37,323 nucleotides of DNA from positions 1 to 37,323 of the forward strand of contig DUNL01000193.1 in the NCBI GenBank assembly GCA_012839385.1, in the 5' to 3' direction. This document shows, in pieces, positions 7,845 through 15,068 of this stretch (position 1 is its first letter; the number at the start of each line of letters is the position of its first letter). Made by a program: the position numbers and the translations under genes. The DNA is from Clostridiaceae bacterium. GTDB lineage: Bacteria > Bacillota > Clostridia > Saccharofermentanales > DTU023. A model generated the notes under the pieces. The model was given only the letters and a program-made list of their open reading frames with translations, made no database searches and was not told the origin of the DNA.

Positions 7845-8690
7845 TCAGTCTATCTTTTTGCCTTGAGCGTCAGAAAAGGCAGGCACTACGGAGCCATCAT
7901 ATTTCTCCTCAATGAACTTCTTCACTTTATCTGTCTGTAGGGCAGAAAGGAATTTTTCAAACTTTTCCGCTTTTACCTCATCGGCGCGCACGGCAATTAT
8001 GTTGACATAGGGAGACTCGGCATCTTCTATCGCCAGAGAGTCCTTGACCGGATTAAGATCGTTCTGGATAGCATAATTACCGTTAATAACCGCGATTGAC
8101 GCGTCGCCGTAAACAGTCGGGATGGCTGCCGCTTCCAGCGCGGTAAACTTAAGATTAAGAGGGTTCTCCGTGACATCTTTCTCCGTAGCGATGACATCGT
8201 CTACCCCCAGTTTAATTAATCCCTGTGCCTGTAACAGAAGCAAGGCTCGTCCGCAATTAGTAGTATCGTTCGGGATCATCACTTCATCACCATCTTTCAA
8301 ATCGTCCAGTGATTTCAAGGTCTTAGAATAGATGCCCATCGGCTCAATATGAACCCCACCTAAAATAGCCAAGTCAAGATCGCGTTCAGCGATAAATTCT
8401 TTAAAATAAGGAATATGTTGGAAGAAATTGGCGTCAATCTCTTTTTCCGCCAGATCCAGATTAGGTTGTACATAGTCGGAGTACTCTTTAACTATTACTT
8501 TTATACCATCTTCTTCCAGTTCATCAACAACTTGCTTAACAATATCGGCATGGGGGGAGGGTGAAACACCGATTACTATCTTTTCTTCTTTGTTGCCCTC
8601 AGTTTCTTTTTTACCGCAGGAAACTCCTAGCGCCGTGATGAAAGCTAACACTATTACTAGAGCCAAAACTAAAATATTTCTCTTTTTCAT
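7845..8690 (-). CDS. metQ: MetQ, methionine-binding lipoprotein (NlpA family)
   Basis: A 281-residue NlpA-family solute-binding protein of the methionine ABC importer. It has a basic N-terminus, a hydrophobic signal (residues 5-22) and a lipobox-like LGVSC with the acylated Cys at 25; Gly at -3 is less usual than Leu. The mature part has the family features IVIGVSPSPHADIVKQV, NFFQHIPYFKEF, MGIYSKTLKSLDDLKDG and IPNDTTNCGRALLLLQAQGLI. It is the last gene of metN-metI-metQ, 49 bases after metI; a GC-rich five-pair hairpin between the two may tune expression of the binding protein. ATG start with GAGGTG upstream. Confidence 0.92.
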   Translation of the reverse strand: MKKRNILVLALVIVLAFITALGVSCGKKETEGNKEEKIVIGVSPSPHADIVKQVVDELEEDGIKVIVKEYSDYVQPNLDLAEKEIDANFFQHIPYFKEFIAERDLDLAILGGVHIEPMGIYSKTLKSLDDLKDGDEVMIPNDTTNCGRALLLLQAQGLIKLGVDDVIATEKDVTENPLNLKFTALEAAAIPTVYGDASIAVINGNYAIQNDLNPVKDSLAIEDAESPYVNIIAVRADEVKAEKFEKFLSALQTDKVKKFIEEKYDGSVVPAFSDAQGKKID

Positions 8691-8739
8691 TTTTCACCTC
8701 GTATAATTTCCGCGCGTAACGGGCGCGTACCGTAATATT

Positions 8740-9378
8740 CTATCTATGATCAATAGCTCTATACAGAGCATTACCAAGCAATTGAACTAATTGCACCAAT
8801 ATGACAATAAGGAGTACCGCAATCACTAAATTACCTGTGTTACGGTTATATAGACCCCATCTGACGGCCAGGTCTCCCAGCCCGCCACCTGCTATAATCC
8901 CGGCCATCGCGGAATATCCGACGATATTGATAACAGCGGTTGTCATGCCTTGAATCAAAGCCGGCATTGATTCAGGAATCATGACTCTGGTGATTAATTG
9001 TGGCACCGATGTGCCCATCGCCAATGCCGCCTCAATCACGCCGGTTCCGACCTCATTAATACTGGTTTCCATAATGCGGGCTACAAAAGGAATAGCAGCC
9101 AGCGACAGCGGTACGGTCGTTGCCAAGGGACCCGAAGACCGGCCGGTTAGAATCCTTGCCAACGGATGGAAGACAACGATCAAAATAACAAAGGGCAAGG
9201 ATCGGAACAAATTAATTACCATATCCAGGGCACGATTTAGACCCGGTTTAGGAGCAATGCCTGTAGGATGTGTTAACACTAGTATTATCCCCAGCGGCAA
9301 GCCGATCGCGATTGAAACAAAACTGGATACTCCTACCATAAGTAGCGTTTCCCCTAAGGCCTGTACATAATCACCCAT
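8740..9378 (-). CDS. metI: MetI, methionine ABC transporter permease
   Basis: The permease of the methionine importer, 212 residues with five or so membrane helices, from LGETLLMVGVSSFVSIAIGLPLG to the end. The coupling-helix (EAA) region reads INEVGTGVIEAALAMGTSVPQLITRVMIPES, where the helix contacts MetN. The open frame extends 222 bases upstream into metN, but GGAGGTGG lies just before the ATG at 9378 and the MGDYVQALGETLLMVG start fits the family. The chosen start overlaps the end of metN by eight bases, so the two are translationally coupled. Confidence 0.93.
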   Translation of the reverse strand: MGDYVQALGETLLMVGVSSFVSIAIGLPLGIILVLTHPTGIAPKPGLNRALDMVINLFRSLPFVILIVVFHPLARILTGRSSGPLATTVPLSLAAIPFVARIMETSINEVGTGVIEAALAMGTSVPQLITRVMIPESMPALIQGMTTAVINIVGYSAMAGIIAGGGLGDLAVRWGLYNRNTGNLVIAVLLIVILVQLVQLLGNALYRAIDHR

Positions 9379-10447
9379 TATTACCACCTCCTCTACTGTA
9401 AACTTGATCTTGAGCAGACAGAGAATTACCATCCGCTGTCGGTTCCACTTTACTGATATGAATATTTTGTTCCTGTAAAAAAACCAAGGCCTGAGCCACC
9501 TTGACAGGTTCTTCCTTGGGGAAAGAAACTGCCAGCCAGCCCAATTGCTCATCTTGTAAAAGATTGATATCACCGGCCAGCAAATTGATATCCAGGCCAA
9601 ATTTTCTGGACACTTCTGAGATCAAAGGTCTGGCGACTTCGCCACCTGAAAAGCCAAGACGATAAATATTGTCATCAACGAAGGCGCTTAGATCCGACAA
9701 CGGTCTCTCTTCATCAAGGCTTCTGATTAAGGCTATTGTGCGCGGATGCTTTGGCTCAAGGAATAACTCTCGCACCGTGTTCTCCTCAATAATCTTTCCG
9801 TCTTCCATAACAGCTACCCGGTCACAGATACGCCTGGCCACTTCCATCTGATGCGTGATCATAACGACAGAAATCTTTAATTCATCAACCGTCCGCCTCA
9901 GTAAATCCAAAATCATAATCGAAGTCGCGGGATCAAGGGCTGATGTACCCTCATCGGAGAGTAACAGTTGAGGAGAAGTCGCCAAGGCGCGAGCAATGGC
10001 AACCCTTTGTTTTTGCCCCCCGGACAGCTCGGCGGGATAGGCGTTGGTTTTGTCCGTTAACTCAACAAAACCTAACAGCTCTTTTACCCGGGCAGCTGTC
10101 TCCTCTTTACTTTTCCCCTGCAATTTCAGCGGATAAGCTATATTGTCAAAGACTGTCTTCTGAGCAAAAAGATTGAAGTGCTGAAAAATCATACCGATCT
10201 TCTGCCTTCTGTTCCGAAGTTCCTCCGGCGACAATAAAGTCAGATCCTCCCCCGCGAAGAAAACCTTGCCGCTATCAGGTCTTTCCAGCAAATTAACACA
10301 GCGTATTAATGTTGATTTACCGGCACCGGACAGGCCGATCAGACCCAAGATCTCACCCGCGTCTACCTTAAAGGATATGTCCTGCACAGCCTGGATTACA
10401 CCATCCGGTGTTTGGAAACTCTTGCTTACCTCTTTAAGTTCCAGCAT
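9371..10447 (-). CDS. metN: MetN, methionine ABC transporter ATPase with NIL domain
   Basis: The 358-residue ATPase of the MetNIQ importer. Walker A GLSGAGKST, Q-loop FQHFNLFAQKTVFDNI, signature LSGGQKQRVAIARAL, Walker B LLSDEGTSALDP (Gly where Ala is usual) and the switch His in MITHQMEV are all present. The last 100 residues (LGFSGGEVARPLISEV through HISKVEPT) are the NIL/ACT-like domain, which in E. coli MetN binds methionine and shuts transport down. The start at 10447 is preferred over an ATG 24 bases upstream because AAAGGAG precedes it at the right distance. It is first in the operon and is preceded by a leader with a Met-rich peptide and a terminator, so it may be controlled both by leader attenuation and by the NIL domain. 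Confidence 0.95.
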   Translation of the reverse strand: MLELKEVSKSFQTPDGVIQAVQDISFKVDAGEILGLIGLSGAGKSTLIRCVNLLERPDSGKVFFAGEDLTLLSPEELRNRRQKIGMIFQHFNLFAQKTVFDNIAYPLKLQGKSKEETAARVKELLGFVELTDKTNAYPAELSGGQKQRVAIARALATSPQLLLSDEGTSALDPATSIMILDLLRRTVDELKISVVMITHQMEVARRICDRVAVMEDGKIIEENTVRELFLEPKHPRTIALIRSLDEERPLSDLSAFVDDNIYRLGFSGGEVARPLISEVSRKFGLDINLLAGDINLLQDEQLGWLAVSFPKEEPVKVAQALVFLQEQNIHISKVEPTADGNSLSAQDQVYSRGGGNNG

Positions 10448-10527
10448 TTTTTCTCCTTTGTCTTTGCGCATACATTGTTACAGTACTCCTCTTCACTCAC
10501 TAGCATTAGCTAAAAGATAAACATAAC

Positions 10528-10551
10528 AAAAAAGGGAAGCGCTCGCTTCCC
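10528..10551 (-). terminator. Attenuator terminator in the metN leader
   Basis: On the minus strand GGGAAGC (10545-10551) pairs with GCTTCCC (10534-10540) across the four-base loop GAGC, followed by six T. It lies inside the metN leader, 80 bases before the metN start, so it must be conditional. Its 5' arm is also complementary to a segment of the upstream leader peptide gene: minus-strand 10588-10599 with 10544-10555, twelve pairs including two G-U, the antiterminator. Confidence 0.8.
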
Positions 10552-10555
10552 TCTC

Positions 10556-10608
10556 ACATACCGGATCTATTCCGTCTTTATTGCTTGAAGAAGGAAGCGA
10601 TGGTATGT
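10556..10608 (-). promoter_or_regulatory. Second complementarity in the metN leader switch
   Basis: ACATACC inside the leader peptide gene (10602-10608) is perfectly complementary to GGTATGT just before the terminator (10556-10562). The two stretches directly flank segments 2 and 3, so this stem would enclose segment 2 and compete with, or restrict, the antiterminator. It suggests more than two conformations. Confidence 0.45.
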
Positions 10609-10673
10609 CTGGGCATCATCATAGCTCTGAATAAATTCATGTCGAGATCAGATTGATAATAAAGCTCAGTCAT
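10578..10673 (-). CDS. Methionine-rich leader peptide of metNIQ
   Basis: A 31-codon open frame, too short for usual gene callers. It starts at ATG (10673) with AAAGGAAG seven bases upstream and ends at TAA (10578-10580). Met codons are at positions 1, 12, 18, 19 and 20, the last three adjacent (FRAMMMPRHT). It lies between the promoter and the metN terminator. The ribosome-site segment AAGGAAGCG (10678-10686) is perfectly complementary to CGCTTCCTT in codons 25-28 (10591-10599), and that same stretch can pair with the terminator's 5' arm. This is the four-segment layout of amino-acid attenuators such as those of E. coli trp and his. The inferred role is as a sensor: a ribosome stalled on the three Met codons would leave segment 2 free to form the antiterminator. 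I recognise no known family for the peptide itself. Confidence 0.75.
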   Translation of the reverse strand: MTELYYQSDLDMNLFRAMMMPRHTIASFFKQ

Positions 10674-10715
10674 GATACGCTTCCTTTCCGAATAATTTCC
10701 TTATTAATTTGAAAT

Positions 10716-10743
10716 TTTATACTCAAGTATTCCGATCTGTCAA
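10716..10743 (-). promoter_or_regulatory. Sigma-A promoter of the metNIQ leader
   Basis: On the minus strand TTGACA (10738-10743) and TATAAA (10716-10721) are 16 bases apart. The predicted start near 10709 gives a 5' end about 35 bases before the leader peptide ATG and a leader of about 260 bases before metN. I find no S-box or T-box consensus in the leader. The remaining 130 bases up to the thrC stop hold no gene or clear terminator that I can see. Confidence 0.75.
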
Positions 10744-10873
10744 GCACTAATATGTTATAAACGCCAAATGAGATAAAATAACCAACTTTTTTGTTTATAA
10801 GCATTATTTTTAGGCAATTTCCACAGCAGAGTTTATCTCTTAGCAAATAGTACGTCGTAAAAAGTAGTTCTAA

Positions 10874-12385
10874 CTAGGCGATACCTAACTGCTCCAGAAT
10901 AGTTCTCTTGATCTCACCTTTTTTTACCATCGGCAAGGGGGCGGCCTCCTGTTCATGAACTGCGGTAAAGGCGTCCGGTACAGTCAGGCCGATCTCCTCC
11001 GCCAGTTCCGAGAGCAAAACTTCACGACTGCGTCCACCAGCATAGCCGCGGCCCCGCAAAGCATTACTCATTGTACCCAGAAAACGGAAAGGACTATCAA
11101 GATTTAAAATCACTGCCGGCAATACTTTCTTCTGACGATCGCGCCACAGCTCATAAGCCGAAAGCGCCGCCGCTGTGTGTGGATCAAGAGCATAGTCGGT
11201 ACGGTCATAGATGGAAAGAATGAAAGATGAAATCATACGGTCATCAATACTGATTGTCTCCAGGGCTGAGCGCATAATGGCGCTATCCTGTTTATTGAGC
11301 CGAATAATACCCTCATTTATCAGATCATTTATGTAGAGCGATACTCGATCACAATCCCGATCTAAAATTTCAAATAAGAGACGTTCGACATTCATCGGCA
11401 AATCAACATCCATACCGGGGAGTTCCGTATGTATAACTTTAAGTTTGCGACTATAGCTACCCTCGCGAATCAGATTTGACAGACCTTTATTGCGGTTAGT
11501 CACAACTAAAATCTTGGCTATCGGCAGACCCATAGCCCGCGCGTAAAGAGCAGCCACCAATTCACTACCGTTGCCCCCAGGAACTGTCAGAATAAAACCC
11601 TCATCTCCGGAGATCATTCGTTCCTGAGCGTAAAGCCAAGATGCCGCCCAGCAATAATAGGCGATTACCGGCATAATCCTTATCCAGTTGAGGGAATTGG
11701 CAGTGGATAGAATTACTCGATGCTCTCTTAGCTTAGCGACCAAATCACGATCAGCCAGGCAGAGCCTAATCTCTTGTGAAAGTTCTTCAAAAGAGGCTGT
11801 AGATGAAGAAGCAAAACAATTCTCTCCACAAGCGGCCTGAAGCTCATACTCAGCGCTACCGGGCTCACCACTGCCGGCATAAAAAGCCATAACGGCAAAA
11901 TTCTCAATATCCGTAAGGGTAGATAAAGCCGCGATCCCGGCATTACCTGTAGTAGCGGTCAGCAGTAATTGTTGCATGCCGTCTCCTGTTTTCTCTTCAG
12001 CTAAAGACAGCAGAGCCGGAACCAGCAACATGGAATAGTCTTTGCTAGAGGCAGTTGGCCCGGAATCAAGTCGTAATAGATGTTCGTAGGGATTATATGG
12101 ATTCAACTGTTCCAGAAAAGCAGGTTTTTCCCCAAAATTATCTTCTGAGTAAACCTCATAACAAATCTCATTTAATTCAGACGAGCTAAAATCTGTGAGA
12201 AACAGTTCCAGGACACTGGCAACCGCTTGGTAGTAGGGCATTTGAGCTAAATTAAGTATCCACTCTTCATCTACTCGCGGAATGGTTTGGGGAACAAAAA
12301 GGCCACCATCTTCAGGCACCCCACGCCTCAAGGCCTCAGAGGGAGTATAGATCTTTTGCGTGCCTCTCGTGCTGATATAAAACAT
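10874..12385 (-). CDS. thrC: Threonine synthase, divergent
   Basis: A 503-residue fold-type II PLP enzyme of the long threonine synthase class, which converts O-phosphohomoserine to threonine. The N-terminal signature STRGTQKIYTPSEALRRGVP with EDGGLFVPQ is typical. The PLP lysine is Lys115 in SGPTASSKDYS, where most members have GPTLAFKD. TATTGNAGIAAL replaces the usual ATSGDTG, and VPGGNGSELVAALYA replaces the phosphate-holding VPTGNFGN loop, followed by the expected MGLPI and VTNRN. So the fold and Lys are clear, but three substrate/cofactor loops are altered. It is the last gene of a six-gene run, 16 bases after the TPR-like gene. No hom or thrB is nearby. Another phospho-amino-acid lyase activity cannot be excluded. 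Confidence 0.85.
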   Translation of the reverse strand: MFYISTRGTQKIYTPSEALRRGVPEDGGLFVPQTIPRVDEEWILNLAQMPYYQAVASVLELFLTDFSSSELNEICYEVYSEDNFGEKPAFLEQLNPYNPYEHLLRLDSGPTASSKDYSMLLVPALLSLAEEKTGDGMQQLLLTATTGNAGIAALSTLTDIENFAVMAFYAGSGEPGSAEYELQAACGENCFASSSTASFEELSQEIRLCLADRDLVAKLREHRVILSTANSLNWIRIMPVIAYYCWAASWLYAQERMISGDEGFILTVPGGNGSELVAALYARAMGLPIAKILVVTNRNKGLSNLIREGSYSRKLKVIHTELPGMDVDLPMNVERLLFEILDRDCDRVSLYINDLINEGIIRLNKQDSAIMRSALETISIDDRMISSFILSIYDRTDYALDPHTAAALSAYELWRDRQKKVLPAVILNLDSPFRFLGTMSNALRGRGYAGGRSREVLLSELAEEIGLTVPDAFTAVHEQEAAPLPMVKKGEIKRTILEQLGIA

Positions 12386-12401
12386 CTAAAATCCTATCTT
12401 T

Positions 12402-13184
12402 CTATTTCTGAGAAAAACGTGAACGATATTCAGTTAGCAGATCGGATACATCCGGTTCAGCAGTAGCTCTCTTCTCCATCTCCCGCACAATCCAATCCAG
12501 TCTCTTACTAGTTTCACGTTGCCTGATAATACCGGGACGGATCCAAAAATAAAACACCAGAAAAATCACCGCCGCTACTATCACAATCAAGCTGATAATC
12601 TGAACTTTGCGGTTAAAGCTCTGTCCGGTATCCAGCTCCAAGCCCTGAGGTAGCCCACCTTGCTCCTGAGCTCTGATCTGCTGTAGCACTTCCTCTCGCT
12701 CGCGAGCGGTAGCCATGCGCATTTTATCAGCCTTCCGACTATGATCGGCACGTTCAAGGATACCGCCCCTAGCCAGATTAGCCTTGACTTCACTTAACAT
12801 TTTTTCTTTTTTTCGCTTAGCTTTACCGGACTCGCGCGCGCGTATCTTGCCTTCGCGGGCAACTAACATTGCTGTCTCAACGGCCTGATATTCCTCGGCG
12901 GACAGATCGGAAAGCAAGGCCTTTTGCAACATATCTTCCGCCGCTTTCCAATTTTGCTGGCGACCTAAACACAGACCGTAAAGATGAGTCGCTTGAGAAA
13001 AAAGCGGAAACTCTCTCGTCAAGCGTTCCAAGGCTATCATCGCAACATCATGATTATCATTAGCGATCTGTTCCAGGGCGCGATTATACATGGATATAGC
13101 CCGCTCATTTTCTTTGGGAGAAGTACCTACTCTGACATCGTGATTCAATTTTATCAGTTGTTGTATTTCTTTATCCCAGTTCAT
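12402..13184 (-). CDS. Single-pass membrane protein with TPR-like N-terminal half
   Basis: A 260-residue protein I do not recognise as a named family. Residues about 30-110 form helix pairs of TPR type (alternating small and aromatic positions in YNRALEQIANDNHDVAMIALERL, ATHLYGLCLGRQQNWKAAEDMLQKAL). A very basic helical stretch follows (about 115-180, rich in Lys/Arg/Glu, likely coiled), then one membrane helix at about 193-214 (ISLIVIVAAVIFLVFYFWI) and a 45-residue charged tail. With no signal peptide, the TPR half should face the cytoplasm. It begins two bases after folC ends, so it belongs to that transcript; TPR modules usually mediate protein contacts. Function unknown. Confidence 0.75.
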   Translation of the reverse strand: MNWDKEIQQLIKLNHDVRVGTSPKENERAISMYNRALEQIANDNHDVAMIALERLTREFPLFSQATHLYGLCLGRQQNWKAAEDMLQKALLSDLSAEEYQAVETAMLVAREGKIRARESGKAKRKKEKMLSEVKANLARGGILERADHSRKADKMRMATAREREEVLQQIRAQEQGGLPQGLELDTGQSFNRKVQIISLIVIVAAVIFLVFYFWIRPGIIRQRETSKRLDWIVREMEKRATAEPDVSDLLTEYRSRFSQK

Positions 13185-13186
13185 AG

Positions 13187-14617
13187 TTAATCCTTAATCT
13201 CATGTCCGTTACCGCGCAAATCCTTACGAATCGCTCCGGCTAAATATAATGAGCCGAACGCTATCAGGGGTAGTCCGCTTTGCCGGGCTAGTCTCACTGC
13301 TTCTCTAGACGCTTCAGCGGCATCAGCTATGGCGGTAACACAGATATTATAACCGTCTTTAGTTTTTGCTTCTACACTGTTTCTTATTACAGTCTCAATC
13401 TCAGAAGCCAAGACTTCAGCCTCAAGCCGCCTCGGATTAGGCGGTTCAGTAACAATAATCGTTGCCGGTCGATATTTTCTGTTGGTTAAGACCTGGGTTA
13501 ACATCTCTTTATGATCCTTGTCACCCAGTACACCGATTAGGAAAATAACTTGCTGCTGAGGTATTATCCGCTCCAATGTCTCAGCCAGGGCCGCGCTGCC
13601 CTGAGGATTATGGGCGCCATCCAGCAAAACGAACGGATCCTTCCGAGATAAGATTTCTAATCTTCCCGGCCAGACAGCATTCTTAACACCGGTTTTGAGA
13701 GCTGCTGTATCTACATATGGTCTTGCCGCGGTGATAGCCAGCCCCGCGTGCAACGGTTGATACGAACCGAGAAGACAAGTACTGAAGCTTTCGCCTTCGA
13801 CAATAAAATCTTGACCACATAGATCATAAGATATAGTCTCGACAACCACATAATTGTCAGGAGCTTGGGACCGGGGACGCCCTAACCAAGTCAGAGGACA
13901 AGACAATTGAGCGGCATGTCTTTCCAGCGCCTGTCTTACTGATTGTTGATCATCTGTTGACAAATAGGATGCCGCGGGATCATAGGCCAGCACAGGAACG
14001 CCCGCTTTAAAGATACCGGCCTTCTCAGACACTATCTTCTCAATTGTAGATCCCAATCTGTCCTGATGGTCATAACCTAAAGAAGTAATAATAGTTGCCA
14101 GCGGCCGCTCTATTATATTCGTTGAATCTAGACGCCCCCCCAAACCGGTCTCCAGAACAACATAGTCACAAGCTGTTTGTTGAAACCACAGCAAAGCAGC
14201 GGCTGTTATAAGCTCGAACTCCGTCGGATGCTCAAAGCCATCCCGTAGCATGCCTTCAACCGCGTGACTAATTTTAGACATAAGCTGGGCGAAATCATCT
14301 TTGTCAATCTCGCCCGCTTGTTCCGTTTTAGCATATTCCGCAATGCCTTCTAAACCGGAGATAATACGTATACGTTCCGTAAAGCGTTCCAAATAGGGCG
14401 AAGTAAACCAACCCACACGCCAACCGCCCGCCGCTAGTATATGGGTAAGATAACTACTGACGGAGCCTTTACCGTTGGTGCCGGCAATATGGAAAGTCTT
14501 GCTTCTTTCTTGTGGCTGACCTAACCTGCGCAGAAGTTCCTTGATCCGTTCCAGACCGGGCTTAATGCCAAATCTTAGCGCTGATTCAAGATACGCCATT
14601 GCTTCAGGATACTTCAT
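13187..14617 (-). CDS. folC: FolC, folylpolyglutamate/dihydrofolate synthase
   Basis: A 476-residue Mur-ligase-family protein. It has the ATP loop AGTNGKGSVSSYLTHIL at about residues 45-60, the family's ETGLGGRLDSTNI, the GYDHQDRLG metal/ATP segment and, in the C-terminal domain, LLDGAHNPQGSAALAETL. FolC adds glutamates to folates, and the bifunctional form also makes dihydrofolate. The length is slightly above the usual 420-440 because of insertions around residues 95-110 and 240-255. It overlaps gtrA by 14 bases. Folate supply links it loosely to glycine cleavage (gcvT, same window) and to methionine synthesis. Confidence 0.93.
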   Translation of the reverse strand: MKYPEAMAYLESALRFGIKPGLERIKELLRRLGQPQERSKTFHIAGTNGKGSVSSYLTHILAAGGWRVGWFTSPYLERFTERIRIISGLEGIAEYAKTEQAGEIDKDDFAQLMSKISHAVEGMLRDGFEHPTEFELITAAALLWFQQTACDYVVLETGLGGRLDSTNIIERPLATIITSLGYDHQDRLGSTIEKIVSEKAGIFKAGVPVLAYDPAASYLSTDDQQSVRQALERHAAQLSCPLTWLGRPRSQAPDNYVVVETISYDLCGQDFIVEGESFSTCLLGSYQPLHAGLAITAARPYVDTAALKTGVKNAVWPGRLEILSRKDPFVLLDGAHNPQGSAALAETLERIIPQQQVIFLIGVLGDKDHKEMLTQVLTNRKYRPATIIVTEPPNPRRLEAEVLASEIETVIRNSVEAKTKDGYNICVTAIADAAEASREAVRLARQSGLPLIAFGSLYLAGAIRKDLRGNGHEIKD

Positions 14618-15068
14618 CGATCTCTCTTTTCTTGGTAGCGAAGACTAGAAATTTTCCCACTATATAGTTGGCGATAACAACGCCAATCATGCCGACAAAT
14701 TTAGCCCAGGGCACATGCTTTAAAATCGGCATCATCTTCTTGAAGCCTATCAAGTCATAAAGCAGATATAAGCCTAAATCCTCAAAGATAAATGAAATCA
14801 GTAGTCTGGCGGCTGAAAATCTGATCAGTTCCGGAAGAATTTTCCCCCGTGAGCGAAATACATAGATACGATTAGTTACATAGGCAAAGAGTATAGCGGA
14901 AATATAGGCGACTTTATTGGTAATGTGCAGATATTCAAGACCAAAGTACCAGTTGCCAACTAAAGTTATCCCGATATTTACTAATGTAGTAAGGATGCCA
15001 ATAATCAGATAGCGGATAAGCTCAGATTTCCTTAGCAGATCCTTCAATCTATCAAGCCACTCGCTCAT
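14604..15068 (-). CDS. GtrA-family membrane protein
   Basis: A 154-residue protein with four predicted membrane helices, matching the GtrA family (LIRYLIIGILTTLVNIGITL at the start, NKVAYISAILFAYVTNRIYVF in the middle, VGMIGVVIANYIVGKFLVF at the end). GtrA-like proteins are thought to help move lipid-linked sugars across the membrane for surface glycan decoration, often with a partner glycosyltransferase. No such partner is next to it here. Its ATG shares one base with the stop of the cohesin gene (TAATG), so translation is coupled to that surface protein; decoration of a surface polymer near the cohesin is a possible but unproved link. Confidence 0.85.
   Translation of the reverse strand: MSEWLDRLKDLLRKSELIRYLIIGILTTLVNIGITLVGNWYFGLEYLHITNKVAYISAILFAYVTNRIYVFRSRGKILPELIRFSAARLLISFIFEDLGLYLLYDLIGFKKMMPILKHVPWAKFVGMIGVVIANYIVGKFLVFATKKREIDEVS

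Noticed and set aside
9379-9600. N-terminal extension of MetI into metN
   Set aside because: The extension has no family similarity and a strong ribosome site lies directly before the ATG at 9378.
10448-10743. S-box (SAM) riboswitch or T-box in the metN leader
   Set aside because: Neither the conserved S-box core nor the T-box GGTGG-type antiterminator sequence is present; the leader peptide explains the structure better.
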